NCBI GenBank assembly: GCA_035275625.1
Contig: DATEMK010000566.1
Coordinates: 1-12,292 of the forward strand
Origin: DATEMK01 sp035275625
Lineage (GTDB): Bacteria > Bacteroidota > Bacteroidia > AKYH767-A > OLB10
Direction: 5' to 3'
DNA: 12,292 nt
Shown here: positions 1-6,941 of the stretch, piece by piece
Numbering within the stretch: the first letter of the stretch is position 1
How the letters are laid out: each line of letters opens with the position of its first letter
The notes under the pieces: model-generated
Database searches by the model: none
The model's input: the letters and a program-made list of their open reading frames with translations, nothing else
Told to the model about the DNA's origin: nothing
Program-made: the position numbers and the translations under genes

Positions 1-31
1 TTTTAATTTAGCGACCCTGTAATTTTAATTT

Positions 32-511
32 ATGAAAAAATTTTCTGCACGAATTTTTATAATTGGTATTAATCCGTATGTCTTTGTACCTGTTCCGGTT
101 TTAAAATGGTTGTTTGATAAAGCGGGAAAATCAAAAGGCCCTGTTCCAATAAAGGTACGATTGAACAAAAAAGAATTTATACAGACACTCGTAAAATACC
201 AGGGTGCATGGAGATTGTATCTTAATACGCCCATGCGTGAGGCTGCCGGAATTGATGTTGGTGATATGGCTAAAGTTGAAATTGATTTCGATCCAAAACC
301 CCGCGTTATTCCCATGAATCCTGAATTGAAGAATGCTTTTGCACAAAATAAAAAAGCCAAAGAAGTTTTCGATAAGCTTTCTCCTTACCGGCAAAAGGAA
401 ATTGTTCGTTATATTAATTCACTGAAAACAGATGAATCGGTTAAAAAAAATATTGATAAAGTAATTCAGCATTTAAAAGGAAAAGAACAGTTTGCAGGAA
501 GAAATTTATAA
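32..511 (+). CDS. DUF1905 / YdeI-OmpD-associated family protein
   Basis: The 159-aa product reads as a two-part small cytoplasmic protein. Residues about 3-85 resemble DUF1905, a small beta-barrel module, with the characteristic stretch GAWRLYLNTPMREAAGIDVGD around residues 58-78 followed by KVEIDFDPKPR. Residues about 93-150 resemble the YdeI/OmpD-associated helical domain: a prolyl-acidic linker, then LSPYRQKEIVRYINSLKTDE and a helix of the form VKKNIDKVIQHL. Members of this group are widespread in Bacteroidetes and have been linked in name to bacteriocin protection, but their biochemical role is unknown. There is no signal peptide or membrane segment. The start ATG at 32 is the first in frame, and only 31 bases of upstream sequence are visible, so operon context is unknown. 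It converges on the phosphoesterase gene with a 34-bp gap. Family call is from recalled sequence pattern only. Confidence 0.8.
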   Translation: MKKFSARIFIIGINPYVFVPVPVLKWLFDKAGKSKGPVPIKVRLNKKEFIQTLVKYQGAWRLYLNTPMREAAGIDVGDMAKVEIDFDPKPRVIPMNPELKNAFAQNKKAKEVFDKLSPYRQKEIVRYINSLKTDESVKKNIDKVIQHLKGKEQFAGRNL

Positions 512-545
512 AGTGCCTGGTAGGTTTCAATCAATAACCCCATGC

Positions 546-1808
546 TTACGCTCTCCTCAATTCAAACACCGTAATCTCGGGTAAAATTCCAACTCTTCCG
601 GGGTAAGCCAAAAATCCCAGTCCGCGGTTCACATACAGAAACTGATTTTTGTGCTTGTACAAATCCGCCCACTCTTTATAAAAATATTGTACAGGGCTCC
701 ACTTGAATCCCGGTATTTCAACTCCGAACTGCATTCCATGAGTATGACCGGATAATGTCAGATCAATTTTATCATACTTATCTGTTATTTGTGCTTTCCA
801 GTGCGAAGGATCATGAGATAAAAGGATATTCACAGGACTGTAATTAATATTTTCTGTAGCTTTTTCAATGCTGCCGTATTTTTGAAAACCCATTCGCGCG
901 CTCCAGTTTTGTACACCGATCACCGTAATGCGTTCCCCGTTTTTTTCAATGTGACGGTGCTCGTCCAACAGCAAATTCCAGCCTAACTGCCTGTGAACGT
1001 CAGCCAGTTTTCTAAGATTATCTTTTTTCGCTTCGTCATTATCCCATTTCATGTAATCACCGTAATCATGATTTCCGAAAATGGAATACACACCATGTTT
1101 TGCTTTTATTGCTTTCAGGATGTCTAAAAACGGAAGCGCTTCCTCATGCCTGTCATTGACAAGGTCGCCTGTAAAAAATACTAAATCAGGTTGCTGGTCA
1201 TTTATAATTTTTATGGCGTCTTTCACAGGTTCCATTCGTGTGAAACTCCCGGTATGTATATCCGAAATCTGAACTATTTTAAATCCATCAAAAGATTTTG
1301 GAAGATTGTTTAAAGTAAGAATAACTTTTCTTTTCCTGTAATTATAGGCGCCATTCAGCATTCCATAGATCATGGAGAAAAAGGGGATGGCTCCGATTAT
1401 TACTGCCAGCTTCACCAAAAAGTCCGATCTGGAAATTCCTTTTGTAACTACTTCTGCCTTTGTTGAATCAGGTGTGCCGAAAGCTGAAATTATTTTTGTT
1501 CCGCTCCAGCGAAAAATGCGAATTAAATCATCCATCAAAAGAAAAATATCTACAAATAATTTTGAAAAGAAAAGTATAAACACAAAAGCGAAACTATACG
1601 TACGGAATGCTTTATTCCATTGATGCCAGTCAAAAATATTGCCGATAATAATAAGTCCGAAACAAAAAACGGAAACTGACCAGTAAATAAAATATGTATT
1701 CCTGATCTGTGATGCAGGCAAGCCTTTGCATAAAAATTTCACCGATTGAAAAGCATACAGATCAATGATGAAAAGAATTGCAAGAATAATTAATAATCGA
1801 AAGGACAT
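546..1808 (-). CDS. Membrane-anchored calcineurin-like metallophosphoesterase (YkuE/YaeI type)
   Basis: This 420-aa protein has an N-terminal membrane part with four hydrophobic segments (about residues 4-20, 41-57, 70-92 and 131-150) and a C-terminal calcineurin-like phosphoesterase domain from about residue 160. All the dimetal-site blocks are present: SDIHTG (D183, H185), GDLVND (D215), GNHD (N246, H247, D248), SHDP (H332) and GHTHG (H355, H357). The enzyme should hydrolyse phosphoester or diphosphate bonds with two metal ions. Related proteins such as YkuE and YaeI act on cell-envelope or lipid substrates, but the substrate cannot be read from sequence. The four-TM N-terminus followed by a short linker is common in Bacteroidetes homologues. 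It is divergently transcribed from ffh across a 210-bp spacer and appears monocistronic. The ATG at 1808 is the natural start because the first TM begins right after it. Confidence 0.93.
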   Translation of the reverse strand: MSFRLLIILAILFIIDLYAFQSVKFLCKGLPASQIRNTYFIYWSVSVFCFGLIIIGNIFDWHQWNKAFRTYSFAFVFILFFSKLFVDIFLLMDDLIRIFRWSGTKIISAFGTPDSTKAEVVTKGISRSDFLVKLAVIIGAIPFFSMIYGMLNGAYNYRKRKVILTLNNLPKSFDGFKIVQISDIHTGSFTRMEPVKDAIKIINDQQPDLVFFTGDLVNDRHEEALPFLDILKAIKAKHGVYSIFGNHDYGDYMKWDNDEAKKDNLRKLADVHRQLGWNLLLDEHRHIEKNGERITVIGVQNWSARMGFQKYGSIEKATENINYSPVNILLSHDPSHWKAQITDKYDKIDLTLSGHTHGMQFGVEIPGFKWSPVQYFYKEWADLYKHKNQFLYVNRGLGFLAYPGRVGILPEITVFELRRA

Positions 1809-1873
1809 AAAAGGTTTAATGTTTATGCCGAAGGTCCATTATGACTCTTATGGAGCATCCCCCGGGAAAGTGT

Positions 1874-1911
1874 AAAGTTGAAGTTGAATGTTCAACGGTT
1901 CAAAGTTAAAC
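1874..1911. repeat. GTTGAA/TTCAAC palindromic low-complexity element
   Basis: The spacer between the divergent phosphoesterase and ffh genes contains a cluster of GTTGAA and TTCAAC hexamers in both orientations. The centre, GTTGAATGTTCAAC at 1883-1896, is a perfect 6-bp inverted repeat with a TG spacer, and it is flanked by AAGTTGAA on one side and GGTTCAAAGTTAAAC on the other. Such hexamer-based elements occur between genes in Bacteroidetes genomes, from general knowledge. Function is not evident. It overlaps a possible minus-strand promoter box. Confidence 0.5.
1901..1908 (-). promoter_or_regulatory. Possible -7 promoter box for the metallophosphoesterase gene
   Basis: On the minus strand this reads TAACTTTG, which matches the Bacteroidetes primary-sigma -7 consensus TAnnTTTG. 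Eighteen bases further upstream is TTTC, one mismatch from the TTTG expected at -33. The implied 5' leader of the phosphoesterase mRNA would be about 90 nt. The box lies inside the GTTCAA-type repeat, so the match could be a by-product of that low-complexity sequence. Confidence 0.3.
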
Positions 1912-1951
1912 CATATGATGATTTAAGAAATGAAATAATGTTAAATTAACC

Positions 1952-1959
1952 TAAATTTG
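1952..1959 (+). promoter_or_regulatory. Probable -7 promoter box for ffh
   Basis: TAAATTTG followed by CGCC is a full match to the Bacteroidetes -7 consensus TAnnTTTG and sits 60 bp before the ffh start codon. It would give a short leader that contains the 32-bp ATTCGT element. No good TTTG box is visible at the expected -33 distance, so the call rests on the -7 box and position. Confidence 0.45.
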
Positions 1960-1980
1960 CGCCTCTGAAAAAATCATTTC

Positions 1981-2012
1981 ATTCGTATCCGCCTTAGGCG
2001 GACGTTATTCGT
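1981..2012 (+). repeat. 32-bp leader element of ffh, with TCCGCC hairpin core
   Basis: The element reads ATTCGTA, then a 15-bp core, then CGTTATTCGT, and ends 6 bp before the ffh ATG. The core, TCCGCCTTAGGCGGA at 1988-2002, is a perfect 6-bp inverted repeat with a TTA loop. The same outer sequences with the same spacing precede folD at 3361-3392, where the core is different. If transcribed, the hairpin would sit close to the ffh ribosome-binding region. Confidence 0.6.
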
Positions 2013-2018
2013 ACCATT

Positions 2019-3347
2019 ATGTTTGAAAATTTAAGCGAGAAACTCGACCGTGCCTTCAAAGTGCTGAAGGGAACAGGAAAAATCACCGAAATAAATATTG
2101 CCGAATCCCTGAAAGAAGTGCGAAAAGCATTGCTTGAGGCTGATGTAAATTATAAAGTTGCAAAAAGCTTTACAGATTCCGTAAAGGAGAAAGCGCTTGG
2201 TCAGAATGTCTTGATTTCGGTTTCTCCTGCGCAATTAATGGTAAAAATTGTGCATGATGAGCTTGCCCTGTTAATGGGCGGCATCATGACCGATATTAAT
2301 CTGCAGGGTTCACCGGCAGTAATTCTTATGTCGGGATTGCAGGGATCAGGAAAAACAACCCTGTCAGGTAAACTTGCCAATTACCTTAAAAACAAAAAAG
2401 GAAAAAATGTTTTGCTTGTCGCCTGTGACGTGTACCGCCCTGCTGCCATTGATCAGTTAAAAGTGCTGGGTGAACAAATTGAAGTGGAAGTTTACAGCGA
2501 AATTGAAAATAAAAATCCGGTTGAGATTGCAAAAAATGCAATTGTGCTTGCAAAGCAAAAGGATAAAAATGTGGTCATTGTGGATACTGCCGGCCGTCTT
2601 GCCATTGATGAAATGATGATGGATGAAATTGCTGCGATAAAAAATGCGATCAATCCTTCTGAAATTTTATTTGTGGTGGATGCCATGACTGGCCAGGATG
2701 CTGTGAATACAGCCAAAACATTTAATGACCGTTTGAACTTTGACGGAGTTGTACTCACAAAGTTAGATGGTGATACACGGGGCGGAGCAGCCATCTCCAT
2801 CAAATCCGTTGTTGACAAGCCCATCAAATTTGTCGGAACAGGTGAGAAGCTGGATGCCATTGATGTATTCCATCCTGAACGAATGGCTGATCGAATCCTT
2901 GGAATGGGTGATATTGTTACACTCGTTGAAAAAGCACAGGAACAATTTGATGCAAAGGAAGCAGCGGAGCTGCAAAAGAAAATTGCAAAAAATAAATTTG
3001 ACTTCAATGATTTTATTGCGCAATTGCAGCAGATAAAAAAAATGGGAAACATCAAAGACCTTGTCGGGATGATTCCCGGAGTTGGTAAAGCGATGAAAGA
3101 TATTGATGTGGATAATAATTCTTTTAAAAACATTGAAGCCATTATACAGGCCATGACACCGAAAGAAAGATCTGACCCTTCTGTTTTGAATGGCAACAGG
3201 AAAAAAAGAATTGCCTCCGGAAGCGGCACCAACATCCAGGAAGTTAACGACCTCATTAAAAAGTTTGAACACATGCGCAAGATGATGAAAATGTTTTCAG
3301 GAGGCAATGCAAAAAACATGATGAGGAATATGCCTTTTAAACGCTAA
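2019..3347 (+). CDS. ffh: Signal recognition particle protein Ffh (SRP54)
   Basis: Ffh is the GTPase subunit of the bacterial signal recognition particle. It binds 4.5S RNA and signal sequences emerging from the ribosome and docks with FtsY at the membrane. The 442-aa length is normal. Residues 1-85 form the N domain. The NG GTPase shows GLQGSGKTT (106-114), DVYRPAA (137-143), DTAGR (189-193), TKLDGDTRGG (247-256) and a GTGEK turn near 273-277. The methionine-rich M domain begins near residue 325 and contains MIPGVGKAMK and the RNA-binding stretch SGSGTNIQEVNDLIKKF (401-416 region). It ends in a Met/Lys-rich tail. The ATG at 2019 is correct because the protein begins with the canonical MFENLSEKLDRAF. 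folD follows after 47 bp on the same strand and may be co-transcribed. No 4.5S RNA gene was found beside it. Confidence 0.98.
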   Translation: MFENLSEKLDRAFKVLKGTGKITEINIAESLKEVRKALLEADVNYKVAKSFTDSVKEKALGQNVLISVSPAQLMVKIVHDELALLMGGIMTDINLQGSPAVILMSGLQGSGKTTLSGKLANYLKNKKGKNVLLVACDVYRPAAIDQLKVLGEQIEVEVYSEIENKNPVEIAKNAIVLAKQKDKNVVIVDTAGRLAIDEMMMDEIAAIKNAINPSEILFVVDAMTGQDAVNTAKTFNDRLNFDGVVLTKLDGDTRGGAAISIKSVVDKPIKFVGTGEKLDAIDVFHPERMADRILGMGDIVTLVEKAQEQFDAKEAAELQKKIAKNKFDFNDFIAQLQQIKKMGNIKDLVGMIPGVGKAMKDIDVDNNSFKNIEAIIQAMTPKERSDPSVLNGNRKKRIASGSGTNIQEVNDLIKKFEHMRKMMKMFSGGNAKNMMRNMPFKR

Positions 3348-3360
3348 TAGAAATTTCTTC

Positions 3361-3392
3361 ATTCGTAAATTCGTAAAATATTCGTTATTCGT
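3361..3392 (+). repeat. 32-bp leader element of folD, four ATTCGT copies
   Basis: The sequence is ATTCGTA, then the 15-bp core AATTCGTAAAATATT, then CGTTATTCGT, ending 2 bp before the folD ATG. ATTCGT occurs four times, at 3361, 3369, 3380 and 3387. The ends and overall length are identical to the element before ffh, but the core lacks the GC hairpin. It fills most of the 47-bp ffh-folD gap. Confidence 0.6.
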
Positions 3393-3394
3393 TG

Positions 3395-4264
3395 ATGACT
3401 CTCCTCGATGGAAAAAAAACTTCCGAAACGATCAAATCGCAGATCGCTGCTGAAGTTGCTTTGATGAAAAAACCTCCGCATCTTGCTGCAATTTTAGTTG
3501 GCAGTGACGGGGCATCTGAAACGTATGTTGGCAGCAAAGTAAAAACCTGCGCCCAGATTGGTTTTAAATCATCGCTCTTCCGTTTTGATAATTCAGTTTC
3601 AGAAAAAGAATTACTGGATAAAATTACTTCTATTAATGAAGATGATGATATTGACGGTTTGATTGTCCAGCTTCCTTTGCCAAATCATATAAGTGCAAGA
3701 AAAGTTACCGAAACAATTTCTCCTGCAAAAGATGTGGATGGTTTCCACCCGGTGAATGTAGGAAGGCTTGCACAGGGCCAGCCTTGTTATATAGCCGCCA
3801 CACCGAAAGGAATTATTCAATTGATCGAACATTATAAAATTGAAACTTCGGGTAAGCATTGCGTTATTGTCGGCAGAAGTAACATTGTCGGGTTACCCAT
3901 GAATTTACTGATGTTAAGAAATATGTACCCGGGTAATTGCACAGTCACCATTTGTCACAGCAAAACAAAAAATATCAAAGAGCAAACGCTCAGGGGAGAT
4001 ATTTTAATTGCAGCACTCGGAAAAGCGGAATTTATTACAGGCGATATGGTTAAGGAAGGTACAGTAGTTATAGATGTGGGTATCACGAGAGTGTCTTCCA
4101 CAGAAACAAAAAGCGGCTTTAAATTAAAAGGCGATGTGAAGTTTGATGAAGTGTCTCCTAAGTGCAGCTACATAACTCCTGTTCCCGGAGGAGTAGGGCC
4201 AATGACCATTATAGGCTTATTGCAGAATACTTTGATGGCAGCGAAAAAAGAAATTAATTTTTAA
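3395..4264 (+). CDS. folD: Bifunctional methylenetetrahydrofolate dehydrogenase/cyclohydrolase FolD
   Basis: FolD interconverts 5,10-methylene-THF, 5,10-methenyl-THF and 10-formyl-THF in the cytoplasm, using NADP, and supplies formyl groups for purines and initiator tRNA. Numbering from the ATG at 3395 gives 289 aa, a typical length. Visible landmarks are Y44 and K48 in ETYVGSKVK (catalytic Tyr/Lys motif), QLPLP at 92-96, KDVDGFHP at 112-119 with the substrate-binding Asp 115, the cofactor-binding GRSNIVGLPM at 160-169 and the C-terminal signature TPVPGGVGPMT at 261-271. A TTG lies immediately before this ATG in frame at 3392. The ATG is preferred because it gives the usual MTLLDGKK start and because the TTG overlaps the leader repeat. 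It is in the same orientation as ffh and separated only by the ATTCGT element. Confidence 0.97.
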   Translation: MTLLDGKKTSETIKSQIAAEVALMKKPPHLAAILVGSDGASETYVGSKVKTCAQIGFKSSLFRFDNSVSEKELLDKITSINEDDDIDGLIVQLPLPNHISARKVTETISPAKDVDGFHPVNVGRLAQGQPCYIAATPKGIIQLIEHYKIETSGKHCVIVGRSNIVGLPMNLLMLRNMYPGNCTVTICHSKTKNIKEQTLRGDILIAALGKAEFITGDMVKEGTVVIDVGITRVSSTETKSGFKLKGDVKFDEVSPKCSYITPVPGGVGPMTIIGLLQNTLMAAKKEINF

Positions 4265-4297
4265 GAACTGTTTTAATTTCAAAAAATAAAATATTCA

Positions 4298-4366
4298 GCC
4301 ACCAATTTCATAAATTACCACTAATTAAATTCCGAACTTTTAGTGTAAATTAGTATAATTTGTGGC
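4298..4366. repeat. Large imperfect inverted repeat between folD and queE
   Basis: The left arm begins GCCACCAATTTCATAAATT and the right arm ends with AATTTGTGGC. The reverse complement of the right arm begins GCCACAAATTATACTAATTT, so the arms pair over roughly 28-30 bp with several mismatches around a short TTCCGAAC-containing loop. Each arm is built from ATTAGTG/CACTAAT-like words spaced about ten bases apart. It may be a transcribed hairpin separating folD from queE, or a dispersed intergenic repeat. It has no T-run and so is not a classical intrinsic terminator. Confidence 0.6.
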
Positions 4367-4395
4367 AGTATTAAAATGGATATCTCCCGGTTAAG

Positions 4396-5007
4396 ATGAC
4401 CACAGTTATGAATGAGCTTCCCGTCATGGAATCTTTCTACACTATCCAGGGTGAGGGATTCAATACCGGCAAAGCTGCATATTTTATTCGTTTGGGCGGA
4501 TGTGATGTCGGTTGTGTATGGTGTGATGTGAAAGATTCATGGGATGTAACAAAACATCCGTTAATTACAATTGAAAAAATTGTTGAAGATGCTTTAAAAC
4601 ATCCTTCGAGGTTTGTTGTCATAACAGGTGGCGAACCGCTGATGCATGATCTTACATTTCTGTGTTCTGAATTGCATAAAAATAAGTTTACGATTGCTTT
4701 AGAAACTTCAGGCGCTTATCCGCTCACCGGAACGTTTGACTGGATTTGCGTGTCTCCCAAGAAATTCAAATTTCCATTGCCTGAATTATTAAATATTGCT
4801 GATGAATTAAAAACCGTTGTCTATAACAAATCTGATTTTGAATGGGCGGAAAAAAATGCCTCAGGTGTAAAATCCGGCTGCAAACTTTTTCTTCAACCCG
4901 AGTACGATGAATTTAATAAAATAATGCCATCAATTATTGAATATGTGAAAGCACATCCGAAGTGGCAGATTTCTTTGCAGAGTCATAAGGTGATGAATAT
5001 TCCGTAA
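4396..5007 (+). CDS. queE: 7-carboxy-7-deazaguanine synthase QueE (radical SAM)
   Basis: QueE is the radical S-adenosylmethionine enzyme that converts 6-carboxy-tetrahydropterin to 7-carboxy-7-deazaguanine, the ring-forming step for queuosine and other 7-deazapurines. The 203-aa protein has the Fe-S cluster motif CDVGCVWC (C36, C40, C43; CxxxCxxC), the N-terminal signature ESFYTIQGEGFNTG before it, TGGEP at 77-81, and the C-terminal ISLQSHKVMNIP close to the LQTHK-IP ending usual in this family. No other queuosine gene (queC, queD, queF) is present in the window. The ATG at 4396 is chosen. An in-frame ATG at 4408 is possible and would shorten it by four residues. The gene lies 131 bp after folD, with an inverted repeat in the gap, so it may have its own promoter. 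Confidence 0.95.
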   Translation: MTTVMNELPVMESFYTIQGEGFNTGKAAYFIRLGGCDVGCVWCDVKDSWDVTKHPLITIEKIVEDALKHPSRFVVITGGEPLMHDLTFLCSELHKNKFTIALETSGAYPLTGTFDWICVSPKKFKFPLPELLNIADELKTVVYNKSDFEWAEKNASGVKSGCKLFLQPEYDEFNKIMPSIIEYVKAHPKWQISLQSHKVMNIP

Positions 5008-5132
5008 AAAATATTTTATAATAAGCTTTATGATTTGACGGGGAAGAGATAAAAATTGCAGAAAATAAATAAATAAAAACATGAAAAAAATTTGGGAACT
5101 GCAAATGACCTGAAACCAATAGAAAAAAAACA

Positions 5133-5393
5133 ATGAAATTTCCCGGATTTAATGAAGACTTGATTTACAAGTTTGTAATAAAAGACCTTGACAAAGCAGA
5201 AGCTGAATACCTTCCGAAAACTGCCGAATGGTTCAGCAACCAGAAGTTACTGCCTCACATTGGTGACACCATAATTCCTCTTGAAACCGAAGCTGCAAAA
5301 AAACCTTTTTATGTGGTTCATTCTATAGTATGGGACACTCATAAAAATGAAGTGGTATTTGTACTTGAAAGAGATTTAAAAAAGCGGGTGTAA
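5133..5393 (+). CDS. Small conserved-looking protein of unknown function (86 aa)
   Basis: This protein is not recognised. It is 86 aa with no signal peptide and no transmembrane segment. The N-terminal half is predicted mixed, with an acidic helix around DLDKAEAEYLPKTAEWFSNQ. The second half contains GDTIIPL and two likely beta strands, FYVVHSIVWD and EVVFVLERDLKK, ending in a basic tail. The alternating hydrophobic pattern and ordinary codon use argue for a real gene rather than a chance ORF. It follows queE by 125 bp and precedes the acyltransferase by 75 bp, all on the same strand. The context does not indicate a function. The start is the first ATG in frame, after an A-rich stretch. Confidence 0.65.
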   Translation: MKFPGFNEDLIYKFVIKDLDKAEAEYLPKTAEWFSNQKLLPHIGDTIIPLETEAAKKPFYVVHSIVWDTHKNEVVFVLERDLKKRV

Positions 5394-5468
5394 GCAAAAC
5401 ACAATGAAATCCAATTTCGACCGCAACTCTTTCAAAAAGCTATCTTAGTTGCATCATTTAAAGAGATC

Positions 5469-6935
5469 ATGCTATTCAACTCTATAGAATTCCTGATTTT
5501 TTTTCCTGTAGTAACAACATTATATTTTCTGCTGGCGCACCGTTTCAGGTGGATGCTGTTGCTGGGGGCAAGCTGCTACTTTTACATGGCATTTGTACCG
5601 GTTTATATTTTAATTCTTGGCGGCACCATCCTGATTGATTATTTTGCCGGGATCTGGATTGAAAAGGCAGAAGGAAAAAGAAAGAAGGTTTTTCTTGTCG
5701 CCAGCCTTATTTCAAATATCGGAGTGCTTGCTTTTTTCAAGTATTATAATTTTCTCAATGAAAATCTTACTGTGCTGCTGCATGGAGCCGGGTATGAAAA
5801 TCCGATTCCTTATTTGTCTATCCTGCTGCCTATTGGATTATCGTTTCATACTTTCCAGGCTATGAGCTATACCATTGAGGTATATCGCGGCCGTCAGCAG
5901 GCTGAAAAGCATTTTGGCATTTACGCGCTTTATGTAATGTTTTACCCGCAGTTAGTTGCCGGACCAATAGAGCGTCCGCAAAATGTACTGCCCCAGTTGC
6001 ATGAAAAAAAATATTTTAATTACAATGATGTCAGCAGCGGATTAAAGCTGATGGCATGGGGCCTTTTTAAAAAAGTGGTTATTGCCGACCGCCTTGCGCT
6101 GATGGTAAATTATGTATATGACGATCCGCGCCACTTTGAAGGACTGCCTTTAATCATTGCAACCATATTTTTTGCTTTCCAGATATTCTGTGATTTTTCA
6201 GGCTATTCTGATATAGCCATTGGTTCTGCGCGAGTGATGGGTATAAAGCTGATGACGAATTTCGACCGTCCGTATTCATCAAGATCCATTTCTGAATTCT
6301 GGTCCCGCTGGCATATTTCTCTTAGTTCATGGTTCAGGGATTACCTCTATATTCCTCTCGGAGGCAACCGTGTTAGTATTCCCCGATGGTATTTTAACCT
6401 GGTTCTTGTTTTTCTTATAAGCGGCTTATGGCATGGCGCTAACTGGACATTTATTGCCTGGGGATTGCTTCACGGACTTTATATTGTGATCTCCTTCATG
6501 CTGGCGCCTGTACGTAAACTTTTTACCGTAAAGTCAAACCTGGCTCCTTATAGCAGGAAGCTTTCCGTACTGGTTACTTTTATCCTGGTCTGCGTGGCAT
6601 GGATTTTTTTCCGTGCACAAACGCTGTCGGATGCGCTGTATATTCTCACCCATTCATGGCGCCACCTGGACACCGATATGCAAAAAATATTCGCTGATGA
6701 GGAAAGCCGCAAAAATCTTTTATTCCTCGGGCAGAACTTAAAAACGTTTGTAATAGCAATCGCTTCCATTATTTTTCTTGAAGCTGTTCATAAAGTTCAA
6801 TCAGTGTTTCCTATCCCGAAGGCATTTTCAACCCGCCCGTTAATTGTGCGGTGGGCGGTATATAGTCTTTTTATATTGACTATAATTCAATTGGGAATTT
6901 TTGAAGAAAATCAATTTATTTATTTTCAATTCTGA
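5469..6935 (+). CDS. MBOAT family O-acyltransferase (AlgI-like)
   Basis: This is a 488-aa polytopic membrane protein of the membrane-bound O-acyltransferase family. AlgI-type members move acetyl or other acyl groups across the membrane for O-acylation of exported polysaccharides, and relatives such as DltB act on teichoic acids. Roughly ten or more hydrophobic segments are visible across the length. The diagnostic blocks are YPQLVAGPIERP (159-170), CDFSGYSDIAIG (241-252), WSRWHISLSSWFRDYLYIP (278-296, with H282) and SGLWHGANWTFIAWG (318-332). H322 in the last block is the expected catalytic histidine. The C-terminus ends in the hydrophobic FIYFQF. The next gene starts 6 bp after the stop and almost certainly shares its transcript. 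The acceptor molecule cannot be deduced because no polysaccharide synthesis genes are in view. Confidence 0.95.
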   Translation: MLFNSIEFLIFFPVVTTLYFLLAHRFRWMLLLGASCYFYMAFVPVYILILGGTILIDYFAGIWIEKAEGKRKKVFLVASLISNIGVLAFFKYYNFLNENLTVLLHGAGYENPIPYLSILLPIGLSFHTFQAMSYTIEVYRGRQQAEKHFGIYALYVMFYPQLVAGPIERPQNVLPQLHEKKYFNYNDVSSGLKLMAWGLFKKVVIADRLALMVNYVYDDPRHFEGLPLIIATIFFAFQIFCDFSGYSDIAIGSARVMGIKLMTNFDRPYSSRSISEFWSRWHISLSSWFRDYLYIPLGGNRVSIPRWYFNLVLVFLISGLWHGANWTFIAWGLLHGLYIVISFMLAPVRKLFTVKSNLAPYSRKLSVLVTFILVCVAWIFFRAQTLSDALYILTHSWRHLDTDMQKIFADEESRKNLLFLGQNLKTFVIAIASIIFLEAVHKVQSVFPIPKAFSTRPLIVRWAVYSLFILTIIQLGIFEENQFIYFQF

Positions 6936-6941
6936 ATTTGC

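Noticed and set aside
1809..2018. Possible 4.5S SRP RNA gene beside ffh
   Set aside because: The conserved GGAA-tetraloop region and GGAAGCA-type sequence of bacterial SRP RNA are not present in this spacer.
2492..3319. 275-codon open frame antisense to ffh
   Set aside because: It lies entirely opposite the well-supported ffh gene, is rich in Ser, Phe and Ile as antisense frames of this composition are, and shows no domain.
5081..5113. Nine-codon ORF (MKKIWELQMT) before the 86-aa protein
   Set aside because: It is very short, sits in A-rich sequence and has no leader-peptide features such as repeated regulatory codons or an attenuator hairpin.
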